From Nannocystis punicea (GTDB lineage: Bacteria > Myxococcota_A > Polyangia > Nannocystales > Nannocystaceae), in NCBI RefSeq assembly GCF_026965555.1, contig NZ_CP114040.1, forward strand, positions 8,220,001 through 8,284,000: 64,000 nt of DNA. Direction: 5' to 3'. Made by a program: the position numbers and the translations under genes. Below, in pieces: positions 46,094-54,218 of this stretch (positions are counted from its first letter, which is position 1; every line of letters starts with the position of its first letter). A model generated the notes under the pieces. The model worked only from the letters and a program-made list of their open reading frames with translations. It was not told where the DNA came from and did not search any database.

Positions 46094-46452
46094 ATCGTGG
46101 CGGCCTCGACCGCGCCCTCGACCGCCACGCTCGGCGGTGGGGGCCCGACCTCGTGCGCACCACCACCGAGCTCGCGCGCGCCGGCCACCCGCTCGGCGTC
46201 CCGCTCGCCTGAATCGTGGCGGCCTCGACCGCGCCCTCGACCGCCACGCTCGGCGGTGGTGGCCCGACCTCGTGCGCACCACCGCCGAGCTCGCGCGCGC
46301 CGGCCACCCGCCCGGCGTCCCGCTCGCGTGAATCGTCGCGGCCGCGACCGCGCCCTCGACCGCCACGCTCGGCGGCGGTGGTGGCCCGACCTCGTGCGCA
46401 CCACCGCCGAGCTCGCGCGCGCCGGCCACCCGCCCGGCGTCCCGCTCGCATC
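46024..46452 (+). repeat. 119-bp tandem repeats of the gene's 3' end
   Basis: The terminal codons (WPDLVRTTAELARAGHPLGV, then PLA and stop) plus the following 50 bp (GTGAATCGTGGCGGCCTCGA...) recur at steps of 119, 119 and about 122 bp: copies end at 46093, 46212, 46331 and about 46450. Three of the four retain the in-frame stop; the last has lost it. Each unit also carries a GAATC-TCG motif. Confidence 0.9.
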
Positions 46453-47488
46453 AATCATCGCGACCGCGCCTCGACCGCGCCCGCCCCGCTCGCCCGCATC
46501 CCTGCGCTCCGCGGTCGCCACGCCGCGAGGCCGAAGCTCCCCGCGAGACGCTCGGTCCCCCACGAAATCGCCGCCACTCACGCGCGTCGACCACCGCCGC
46601 TCCGAGCGCTGCGCGAGCGCCGGCCGAGCCCGGCCGTCGCCCCGGAACAATCATCGCACCGGCGCTGCAGCGAATCGCCGCCGACGACTCGCGCGAGGCG
46701 TGTCTCGCGGCCGCGTGTCACGTCCTCGTGGTCCGCGCCCCCCCGCCGCGAAGTTCGGCGCCGGCGACTTGCAAATCATCGGCCTCGGCCGGTCCAACCC
46801 GCATGGCCTCGCTGGCGCGCGACCGCGAATCATCGGAGTCCGCGCCCGCAGCAGCGATCGCGCGTGCATGGGTCCGGCGCGGCGGGCAGCGCGGCGACGC
46901 CGTCGTCCGGTGCCGGCCGCGCGGCCGTCTGGAATGTAAGCAGGACGAGGGGAACACCCACATCGGATCCCGCAAACCACCGGCACGGTGTTCACAACAC
47001 CCTCGGTCGGCATTCCCCCAACAATCCCGGAGAGCGAGGCGAAACAATCGCCGGCGGCGCCCCGCCCGCCGCCGCAGCGAACGGGCCGCGGCCGCGCGTT
47101 TTTGCGGCGCCCTGCGTCCGCAGGCGAGACCTCCTGAACCGCCGCCCGTACGCCTTTGTCGGCGCGAAGTCGAGGCCGCGCGGATCGATCGGCGAACCCT
47201 GCTTCGCCGGTCCTCACAATGCCGCGAATGTGGCGCCCGCACGAACGCGCGCCGGTCGTCGCGCGCCCCAATGTCGACTGGCCACGCCGCGCAGGCGGCA
47301 TCGCCTTTCTGCCGCAAGGTCACCGTACTTTCTCCTAATAACGTGTGTAAGCCGCTGGGCGACCGGACACCTGTTCTCTTTTTGGTTGCCTTCCCCTCGC
47401 GTCCTTGCGATGATGACAGCGCGTCGAAATCGATATCGTGCGCGACGGGGCCCGCTCACGGCGAGCGATCCCGCGAAGGAGATTTGTC
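46453..47488. other. About 1 kb gene-free region upstream of the roadblock operon
   Basis: Contains repeated AATCATCGC motifs (about 46455, 46649, 46775, 46828). All frames look like GC-rich noise. From 47310 to 47430 the DNA is less GC-rich (TTTCTCCTAATAACGTG, TTCTCTTTTTGG), a likely promoter zone for the operon starting at 47489, but no clean -35/-10 pair was found. No RNA gene was recognised. Confidence 0.45.
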
Positions 47489-47854
47489 ATGGGTAATACG
47501 TCGAATCAGATCAAGAAGGCCATGGAGATTGATGGGGCGATCGCCGCCGCGATTGTCGATAGCGAGAGCGGGATGACGCTCGCGACCGCCGGCGGAGGCG
47601 CAGCCTTCGACATCGAGGTCGCCGCCGCCGCCAACACGAACGTCGTCCAGGCCAAGCTGAAGGCGATGAACAGCCTCCGGCTCGCGGACGAGCTCGAGGA
47701 CATCCTCATCACCCTGGGCAAGCAGTACCACATCATCCGCCCGCTGCGGCGGACCCCGGCGGTCTTCTATTACCTCGCGTGCGAGCGCTCCCGGACCAAC
47801 CTGGCGATGGCGCGCCGCAGCCTGGCAGAGATCGAGCACGCGACGACGCTCTAG
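47489..47854 (+). CDS. Roadblock/LC7-like protein (MglB-type partner)
   Basis: 121 residues. ATG 47489 with AAGGAGAT 7 bp upstream. The pattern MEIDGAIAAAIVDSESGMTL...AAAANTNVVQAKLKAMNSL...DILITLGKQYHIIRPL fits small bacterial roadblock proteins. Such proteins form homodimers that bind or activate Ras-like GTPases; here an MglA-like GTPase lies two genes downstream. No membrane segment. Confidence 0.82.
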   Translation: MGNTSNQIKKAMEIDGAIAAAIVDSESGMTLATAGGGAAFDIEVAAAANTNVVQAKLKAMNSLRLADELEDILITLGKQYHIIRPLRRTPAVFYYLACERSRTNLAMARRSLAEIEHATTL

Positions 47855-47926
47855 CCTCGGCCGGTACGACGAGGCGTCGGCGCGCCGATGTCGTGCGTCG
47901 GCGCTGCGCAGTGGGAGGCGTGTATC

Positions 47927-49060
47927 TTGGCTTCGTTGTTCATCGTCGACGACGATTCACAGTTCCGCAGCGCCCTGACGCGCGAACTCGAGGGCCGCGG
48001 CTTCGAGGTCGCGTCGGCGTCCTCGGTCCACTCCGCCCTGGCGGCGCTGGCGAAGCAGCCCGCCGACGTCGTCCTGACCGACCTCCGGCTCGGCGGGCCC
48101 GACGGCCTCGACCTGCTCAAGCTGCTGCCGAGCGTGTCGAGGCGGACGCGCACGATCCTCATGAGCGCCCACGCCACCGCCCGCGATCATCAGATCGCCA
48201 CCGAGCTCGGCGCGGTCGACATCCTCCTCAAGCCGTTCTCGCCGGCCGCGCTGCTGCGATCGATCCAGAAGGCGATCGACTGCGAGACCGGGTTTCAGGG
48301 CACCGTCCACGGCCTGTCGCTCATCGACATGGCGCAGATGTTCCACCTCTCGCAGCGGTCGGTCACGATCGTCGTCACCCACGCCGACCAGCCGCCGAGC
48401 AAGATCCACTTCCGCCGCGGCGAGATCATCGACGCCGCCCACGGCTCCGCCTCCGGCTGCAGCGCGCTGCGGGCGATCCTCGCCAGCTCCTCCGGCGCGC
48501 TGCACACCACCAGCCTCGAAGCGGACGTCGTCCCCACCATCGACGCCCCCTTCGATCAACTGCTGCTGGCCAGCCTCACCGAGCTCGACGAGGAGCAGCA
48601 CGAGGCCCGCCGGCCGTCCGACGCCCAGCCCCTGTTCGAGCTCGAGGACGACGAGCCGCAGGCGCCGGGCGACTCGGCGCAATCCCCCGCACCGACGCGC
48701 GTGCCCGCGGTCGACGCCGTGTGCCGGCGCTTCAGCGAATCGGTCGACGGCGCGCTCGCCTGCGCAGTCGTCGACCTCGCCGCCGGCGTCCTGCTCGGTC
48801 ACCACCAGCGCCGCGTCGGCGCGGTGCCGCTGTCCGAGTCCGCGCTGACGGCGACCTGCCTCGATCTGTTCGGCGGCCGGCTCGCCCTCGGCCGACTGCA
48901 GGAGATCCAGCTGACCGCCAGCGAGCACTACATCTTCGGCAAGCGCCTCGCGGGCCGCGAGTGGGCGCTCGTCCTCTGCACCGACCGGTCGATCAGCATC
49001 GGGCTGGGATGGGCGCAGCTGCGCGCGCAGATCGGCCTGGTCGAGTCGCTGGCGGGCTGA
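47927..49060 (+). CDS. Response regulator with DUF4388-like and roadblock-like domains
   Basis: 377 residues from TTG 47927, favoured by GGGAGG 8 bp upstream and because the receiver strand LFIVDDD follows at once (ATG 47888 would add 13 residues). Receiver domain (1-118) with phospho-acceptor D52 in VVLTDLRLGG, T/S in LMSAHA and KPFSP. A DUF4388-like domain (about 125-225: FQGTVHGLSLIDMAQMFHL, then IHFRRGEIIDAAHG). Acidic linker; C-terminal roadblock-like domain (about 270-377). Inferred to connect phosphorelay signals to the MglA-like GTPase encoded 17 bp downstream. Confidence 0.85.
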   Translation: MASLFIVDDDSQFRSALTRELEGRGFEVASASSVHSALAALAKQPADVVLTDLRLGGPDGLDLLKLLPSVSRRTRTILMSAHATARDHQIATELGAVDILLKPFSPAALLRSIQKAIDCETGFQGTVHGLSLIDMAQMFHLSQRSVTIVVTHADQPPSKIHFRRGEIIDAAHGSASGCSALRAILASSSGALHTTSLEADVVPTIDAPFDQLLLASLTELDEEQHEARRPSDAQPLFELEDDEPQAPGDSAQSPAPTRVPAVDAVCRRFSESVDGALACAVVDLAAGVLLGHHQRRVGAVPLSESALTATCLDLFGGRLALGRLQEIQLTASEHYIFGKRLAGREWALVLCTDRSISIGLGWAQLRAQIGLVESLAG

Positions 49061-49077
49061 CGCAGGAGGGATCCAGC

Positions 49078-52000
49078 ATGGCAGTCTACGAACCCGACCG
49101 CGCGAGGATCGTCCTGCGAATCGTGTACGACGGCCCCGGGCGCGCCGGCAAGACCACCAACGTCGAGCAGCTCGCGCGCATCTTCGGCACCCGGCCCGGC
49201 GACGAGCTGCAGGTCCACCCGGCCGCCACCGGCCGCACGATCTTCTTCGACTGGTTCAGCTTCGACGGCGGCATGCTGGACGGCCACCAGCTGCAGGTCC
49301 AGGTCGTCACCGTGCCCGGCCACAAGAGCCTCGAGCCGCGTCGCGCCCACATCCTCCGCGGGGCCGACGTCGTCGTGCTGGTGTGCGACAGCGCCGTCTC
49401 GGGCCAGGACTCGGCGCGCGAGATGCTCGACAGCCTGCGCGAGCACCTCGGCCGGCGCGCCGAGCACGTGCCGCTGATCGTCCAGGCCAACAAGCAAGAC
49501 CTCGGCAACGCCATGCTGCCGCACGAGCTCGGCGCCGCGCTCGGCCTCGACGCCGACGTGCCCGTCATCGGCGCCCAGGCCTCGGCGGGCATCGGCGTGC
49601 GCGAGACCGCCGTCGGCGCGATCCGGGCGGCCGTGCGCCAGATGAAGCAGCGCACCGCCCGCGAGGGCCTGAGCGTGATCGAGGGCCGAGCCGGCACCGC
49701 CGAGGAGCTGCGCGCCGCGCTGCAGGCGATCGAGAGCGTCAGCATCCACCGCGACCCCGGCCGCAACCCCGAAGCCGACGCCCCGAGCACCCCCTCGCGC
49801 CCGCCGTCGGACGCGGGTCGCATGGTCTACATCCGCTCGCAGAAGCTCGTGACGCAGCTCGCCGGCGACGGCGAGGCCCCCGGCCGCCTGCGCTCCCGCA
49901 CCCCCGCGCCCCTCCCTCCGAACATGTCCGATCGGCCAGCTGGCGACCGCCCGCAGAAGCCGCGGATCCCCGTGTCGGCGATGTTCATCGAGCCGACCCC
50001 GTCCACCGATCCGCCCGACATCCCCTGGGTCTCCACGGCCCCCGCGACCCTCCGCGTCCCGCCCCCGCCCCTGGTCGCCGACGCCCCCGGCCACCTCGCC
50101 GACGCCGAGCCCTTCGACCCCGAAGAAACGCGGCCCGAGGACGCGCTCCCACTCGCTGTCTCCGCGGACGAACCTGCCCCCGCGCCCGCCGAAGCTCCCG
50201 CCGAGGACGCCCCCGGAGCCGCGCCCTCGCAACCTGTCCCCGAGGACCTCCACTTCGGCGCCGCGCGCTCTCACCCTGTCCTCGAGGACATCCAACTCGG
50301 AGCCGACTCCACCGAACCTGTCCCCGAGGACATCGGAGCCGCCTCCACCGAACCTGTCCCCGAGGACATCGGAGCCGCCTCCACCGAACCTGTCCCCGAG
50401 GACATCGGAGCCGCCCCCACCGAACCTGTCCTCGAGGACATCGGAGCCGCCCCCACCGAACCTGTCCCCGAGGACATCGGAGCCGCCGCCACCGAACCTG
50501 TCCCCGAGGACATCAACCTCGAAACCGCCCCCGCCGAATCTGTCCCCGAGGGCATCGACCTCGAAACCGTCCCCACCGAACCTGTCCCCGAGGACATCGA
50601 CCTCGCTCCTGCCCCTTCCGGGCCGCACACCGAGGACCGCGCTTCCGCAGCTCCCCCACGCCCGGTCCCCGAAGCCGAACTCCGCGCGCCCTCGCCCGAC
50701 CCATCCGAATCTGTCCCCGAGGACATCCACCTCGCGCCTGCGCTCTCCGCACCGATCACCGAGGACGATCCGCGCCCTGGTGAGGTGAACGCAGCCGCGC
50801 ACGCGAGATCTGTCTCAGAGGACAACGACACCGCGCTCTCCTCACCGGTCTCCGAGGACATCTCAGCCACGCCGAGCGACTCCATACCGATCTCCTCGTC
50901 CGGCCCTGCCTCGGCAGACGCCTCGAAGGCGTCAGCGCTGTCCCCGTATGCCCTTGCGGATCTCTCGGACGTCCCCGCGATCTCCACGCGTGTCCCTGAG
51001 GACAGCCACCCTGCCGAGCCCGACCTCGCCGACCGCCACCTCATCTCCGTCGCCTCGTCCTCAGGGGTCCCCGAAGTCGCCCCTCCCTGGGCCGGCACCG
51101 CGCCCGCGCCCCACGATTCCGAAGCCATCTCGACCTCCGCCGCGCCGGCCTCCTCGGCGCCGATTTCAGAGGACCACGCGCCCTCGGCGAGCATCCCCGA
51201 AGCCGGCTCCGCCCCGCCGGCGTCGGCACCTGTCCCCGAGGACACCTCCGTCCCGTCCCCACATGTCTCCGGGAGCACGGTATCCATGCCAGCGCATGCC
51301 CCGGAGGACGCTCCGGCCGCGCCCTCGGCAGACCCCGCGGACGACCCGTCCTCCCCACGACCCGCTCCCGAGGAGAGTGAACCCTCCGCCGTGCCGGAGC
51401 TTGCGAGCGACCTCGCCGCTCCCCGTCCGGACCTCCCGCCCGGGCACGTCTGGCCGGTCCCCGGCGGGCGCCACGTGCTCGAGCGACTCGCCGGCCGTCC
51501 GCTCGTTCAAACCGGTCCCAAGGGACATGCCTCATCGAGCATGACCTTCAAGACAGCTGAATTCAGCCTGCGCACGCGCCCCGAGTGGCGCTTCGCCGAC
51601 AACGAGCACGGCCGGGCCGCGCTCCGCGAGCACGTCCGGCGGGCCGCGCGGCTCGGCTCGCTGTTGCCCACGGACAGCGCGGTCGCCCTGGCGGTCGGCG
51701 CCGACGACCACGTCCTGTGGCACGTCGTGCCCGACCTGCCCGCGCTCGACGACGCGCTGCATGCCGCCTCCGCGGACGAGCGCCCGCACCATCTCCTCCG
51801 GCTCGCCTCCGCCTACGCCGCCGCCCTGCGCCTGCGCGCCCGCGAGGGCCTCGCGCTCGACCTCGCCGCCGACGCCTTCGCCGAGCAGGACGGCCGGTGG
51901 GTCTATCTCGGCGATCGGCTCGGCGAGCCCGAGCCCGCTGCGGCGCTGGCGAGCGCGCTGCTGCGTCCGCCCGCGGGACTGCCGGCCCCCGCGCTCCCGG

Positions 52001-52152
52001 CCTGGCTCGACGCCCTCGAGCAGACCCTGCCCACCACGCTCACGCGCGAAGACATCGCCGCCCTGGGCCTCGACGACGCCCTCGCGGCCGCGGCCGAGAG
52101 CGATCGAGACGCCACGGCCCGCGTGCGCGCCCTCCTCGACCGCTGCGCCTGA
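49078..52152 (+). CDS. MglA-like small GTPase with a very long disordered and C-terminal extension
   Basis: 1,024 residues; RBS AGGAGGG. The N-terminal about 195 residues match MglA: YDGPGRAGKTTN (G1, K25), TIFFDWF, VTVPGHKSLEPRRAHILRGAD, and NKQD at 138-141. The switch-II Gln of VPGQ (Gln82 in M. xanthus MglA) is His82 here. A coiled/helical link (about 200-260) leads to a roughly 500-residue disordered acidic region carrying 12-residue EPVPEDIGAAST repeats, then a folded C-terminal domain (about 820-1024) of unknown family. Third gene of the roadblock/response-regulator operon; likely a spatial or motility switch. Confidence 0.87.
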   Translation: MAVYEPDRARIVLRIVYDGPGRAGKTTNVEQLARIFGTRPGDELQVHPAATGRTIFFDWFSFDGGMLDGHQLQVQVVTVPGHKSLEPRRAHILRGADVVVLVCDSAVSGQDSAREMLDSLREHLGRRAEHVPLIVQANKQDLGNAMLPHELGAALGLDADVPVIGAQASAGIGVRETAVGAIRAAVRQMKQRTAREGLSVIEGRAGTAEELRAALQAIESVSIHRDPGRNPEADAPSTPSRPPSDAGRMVYIRSQKLVTQLAGDGEAPGRLRSRTPAPLPPNMSDRPAGDRPQKPRIPVSAMFIEPTPSTDPPDIPWVSTAPATLRVPPPPLVADAPGHLADAEPFDPEETRPEDALPLAVSADEPAPAPAEAPAEDAPGAAPSQPVPEDLHFGAARSHPVLEDIQLGADSTEPVPEDIGAASTEPVPEDIGAASTEPVPEDIGAAPTEPVLEDIGAAPTEPVPEDIGAAATEPVPEDINLETAPAESVPEGIDLETVPTEPVPEDIDLAPAPSGPHTEDRASAAPPRPVPEAELRAPSPDPSESVPEDIHLAPALSAPITEDDPRPGEVNAAAHARSVSEDNDTALSSPVSEDISATPSDSIPISSSGPASADASKASALSPYALADLSDVPAISTRVPEDSHPAEPDLADRHLISVASSSGVPEVAPPWAGTAPAPHDSEAISTSAAPASSAPISEDHAPSASIPEAGSAPPASAPVPEDTSVPSPHVSGSTVSMPAHAPEDAPAAPSADPADDPSSPRPAPEESEPSAVPELASDLAAPRPDLPPGHVWPVPGGRHVLERLAGRPLVQTGPKGHASSSMTFKTAEFSLRTRPEWRFADNEHGRAALREHVRRAARLGSLLPTDSAVALAVGADDHVLWHVVPDLPALDDALHAASADERPHHLLRLASAYAAALRLRAREGLALDLAADAFAEQDGRWVYLGDRLGEPEPAAALASALLRPPAGLPAPALPAWLDALEQTLPTTLTREDIAALGLDDALAAAAESDRDATARVRALLDRCA
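50229..50620 (+). repeat. Amplified palindromic elements inside the MglA-like gene
   Basis: A core of perfect and near-perfect 36-bp units (50314-50516), each GAACCTGTCCCCGAGGACAT plus a GGAGCC-GCC tail, encodes EPVPEDIGAAST-type dodecapeptides. Looser copies extend both ways (PVPEDLH, PVLEDIQ, SVPEDIH; another at about 51230-51246). The CTGTCC-CCGA-GGACA inverted repeat is the same as the dispersed intergenic element. Confidence 0.85.
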
Positions 52153-52254
52153 GCCCACCACGGCGACCGCTCGCCGGAGCCGCGTCGTCGGCCCTCGACC
52201 TCGCTCCACTGCATCGATCTTGCGCAGCCGCGAGCGCCCGTCGCAGCGCCCTCG

Positions 52255-53322
52255 TCACTCCTCCGCGTCGACCCACCCGTCCGCAGTCAGCCGCAGCAGC
52301 GCCACCTCGTCGAAGATCACCGGCCGTCGCGGATCCTTGCGCGGGCTCACCCGCATGAGCGGGCTGCGCCAGCGGCCGTCCAGGCTGTGCAGGGCCGCCA
52401 GCACGCGCGCGCGCGTCGGGCACGGGCCGGCGCGGCGCAGCACCTCGACAGTCAGCTCCGCCAGCGCTTGCCCGCCGACGCTCGTCCCCGTCACCTCGAC
52501 CTGCGGCGCGCGGCGAGCCATCAGCTCGCGGTGCGCCGCGATCGCCGGCGAACCTGACCCTTCGGCCATATGCAACCAGTGCGACCCGATCACCCCCTCG
52601 CCGGCCGCCCCGAGCATCGTCGTCAACCCGTCGACGAACCCGATCAGCCAGCGCGGGCGGAACCCGCGGCCCCGCGCGTGCAGGATCGCCGCCACCTCCT
52701 GCTCCGGGCGGACCACCGCCAGCACCGCCTCCATCCCCTCGCTCTGCATCGCCTCGACGGCAGGCTCGATCGCCTCGCCCGGCCCCAGCCAGCGCGACTG
52801 CATCGGCGCCCGGCCGAGCCCCACCGCGAAGCCGGCCACCCAGTCGCGGCCGAATTCCGTGTCGTACGTGATCGTCCCGACCCGCGCCATCGCCCGCACG
52901 TGTCGCCCGAGCGCCCGACCGTTGCTGTGATACGGCACGTTGGCCACGCACATGTTCGGCCGCGGCGGCTCGGCCATCGACGACGCTCCGGTGACCACCG
53001 CGAGATCGGGGACGTGCGCCGCCGCCAGCCGATCGATCACCGTCAAGTGCGGCGGCGTCCCGACGCACATCAGGAACCCCAACAAGGGGTGCTCCGCCAG
53101 CAGCCGCTCGACCACCGCCGGCGTCTCGCCGGGATCGTAGCGGTCGTCGCCGACGATCAGCGCGATCGGATGCCCGTGCACCCCGCCGGCCGCGTTGACC
53201 TCGGCGAACAATGCCTGGGCCGCCACGGCGATCTCGCCGAACATCGCCATCGCTCCGGTGAGCGGCGCGTGGCAGCCGAAGCAGATCGGCTCACCCGGCC
53301 GCAACGCGACCTCGAAATCCAT
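52255..53322 (-). CDS. Periplasmic-binding-protein-like (Leu/Ile/Val type) protein without signal peptide
   Basis: 355 residues. Of two in-frame ATGs (53328, 53322) the second is better spaced from GGAGGG. The fold is the type I periplasmic binding family: CFGCHAPLTGAMAMFGEIAV, INAAGG-like VNAAGGVHGHPIALIVGDD, VTYD-like ITYDTEFG, and GSHWLHMAEG. No signal peptide or lipobox is present and no ABC transporter genes adjoin, so it may work as an intracellular sensor or be mis-started. Its RBS and first codons were copied, within a 107-bp duplication, to 56723-56829. Confidence 0.75.
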   Translation of the reverse strand: MDFEVALRPGEPICFGCHAPLTGAMAMFGEIAVAAQALFAEVNAAGGVHGHPIALIVGDDRYDPGETPAVVERLLAEHPLLGFLMCVGTPPHLTVIDRLAAAHVPDLAVVTGASSMAEPPRPNMCVANVPYHSNGRALGRHVRAMARVGTITYDTEFGRDWVAGFAVGLGRAPMQSRWLGPGEAIEPAVEAMQSEGMEAVLAVVRPEQEVAAILHARGRGFRPRWLIGFVDGLTTMLGAAGEGVIGSHWLHMAEGSGSPAIAAHRELMARRAPQVEVTGTSVGGQALAELTVEVLRRAGPCPTRARVLAALHSLDGRWRSPLMRVSPRKDPRRPVIFDEVALLRLTADGWVDAEE

Positions 53323-53412
53323 CCTCATCCCTCCAGTCTCCGTGACGCCTCGCGGACAGGCGGCTCACCGCCTCGCGTCACGAGCCACCGCTCGTTCCGC
53401 TCGTCGTCACTG
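53306..53412. repeat. 107-bp duplicated segment, copy A
   Basis: Includes the first codons, RBS and 5' leader of the binding-protein gene. 104 of 107 positions match copy B at 56723-56829. It can fold: GTGACGC...GCGTCAC outer stem and GGCGG-CTCA-CCGCC inner hairpin. Confidence 0.85.
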
Positions 53413-53594
53413 CCCTGCATCGACGCTCCTGCCCCCCGGCAAAACGCCCCGCCTCGCCCCGAGGCCCCCCATCTCCCCCAATTCGAGCGTTTCGCGAGGG
53501 TCAGAGCATCCCAGTACATACCGGAAAATCCTCGAGTCTGGCAAAGCCCTGGCAACGACCGACCCCGCGCTCCGAACGGATCTGCGCTCGCTGT

Positions 53595-54218
53595 TCAGCT
53601 TTGTAGGAGGCCCCAGGGTGCTGACAACACGGCATCGAGGTCGTGCCCGAAGTCGAGGTCCGTGACACCTGGCCAAAGAGATTCAAGGGTGCCTGTCGAG
53701 CCATTGTACATCACCCACCCATCGCCCCTGAAGAACGACACGTTGTCGTTCAGCACCGTCGCTGCTTGTATCCCCAGGGCATATGGGTATCCAAGCCCCC
53801 ACAATGCGGAGATACCCTCGCACAAACCGAAGCTCACAGACTGCGGGCTCGTCGGGGTGCCCGCTACACACCAGGCATCTTTGAAGAGATACATTTGGCC
53901 GGCAGTAAATATCGCCGCATCGATATCCTGGGTGAAGCCGACGTTCTGGCCACCAGGAAGGTCGCAATAACCGCTTATTTCCCCAGTGGCGGTGGATTCC
54001 ATCGCGATGGGATCGAAGAAAGCATACTTGTCTCCCTTGAAGAAGACTACGATGTTATTGATATATGCTGCCGCGTCGAGGTCGGAGTCAAAACCGATTT
54101 GGGAGAGACCGGGCCAATCCTGTCCAATGGAGCCTGTCCCGTCGATTCGGTCGGTGGCGGCATCGATCTGGAGGAACTTCGCGCCCTTGAACAAATAGAC
54201 CTTGGTGACCACGGACAT
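53595..54218 (-). CDS. Hemopexin-like (photopexin-type) repeat protein
   Basis: 207 residues; GGAGG 5 bp before ATG 54218. Four pexin blades: VYLFKGAKFLQIDAATDRID...FDSDLDAAAYI; VVFFKGDKYAFFDPIA...FTQDIDAAIFT; MYLFKDAWC...; VSFFRGDGWVMYNG...FGHDLDAVLSAPW. A cytosolic four-bladed propeller with no signal peptide, binding ligands unknown (pexins bind metal, heme or matrix proteins). Base composition is visibly lower in GC and codon use less biased than neighbours, suggesting acquisition. It overlaps the degenerate 3' end of the kinase frame. Confidence 0.85.
   Translation of the reverse strand: MSVVTKVYLFKGAKFLQIDAATDRIDGTGSIGQDWPGLSQIGFDSDLDAAAYINNIVVFFKGDKYAFFDPIAMESTATGEISGYCDLPGGQNVGFTQDIDAAIFTAGQMYLFKDAWCVAGTPTSPQSVSFGLCEGISALWGLGYPYALGIQAATVLNDNVSFFRGDGWVMYNGSTGTLESLWPGVTDLDFGHDLDAVLSAPWGLLQS

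Noticed and set aside
46094..46450. Additional small genes encoding the repeated C-terminal peptide
   Set aside because: The copies lack starts and are tandem DNA duplications of the upstream gene's 3' end.
50314..50516. CRISPR-like or noncoding repeat array
   Set aside because: The repeats are 36 bp, in frame, and continue the GTPase reading frame with synonymous variation.
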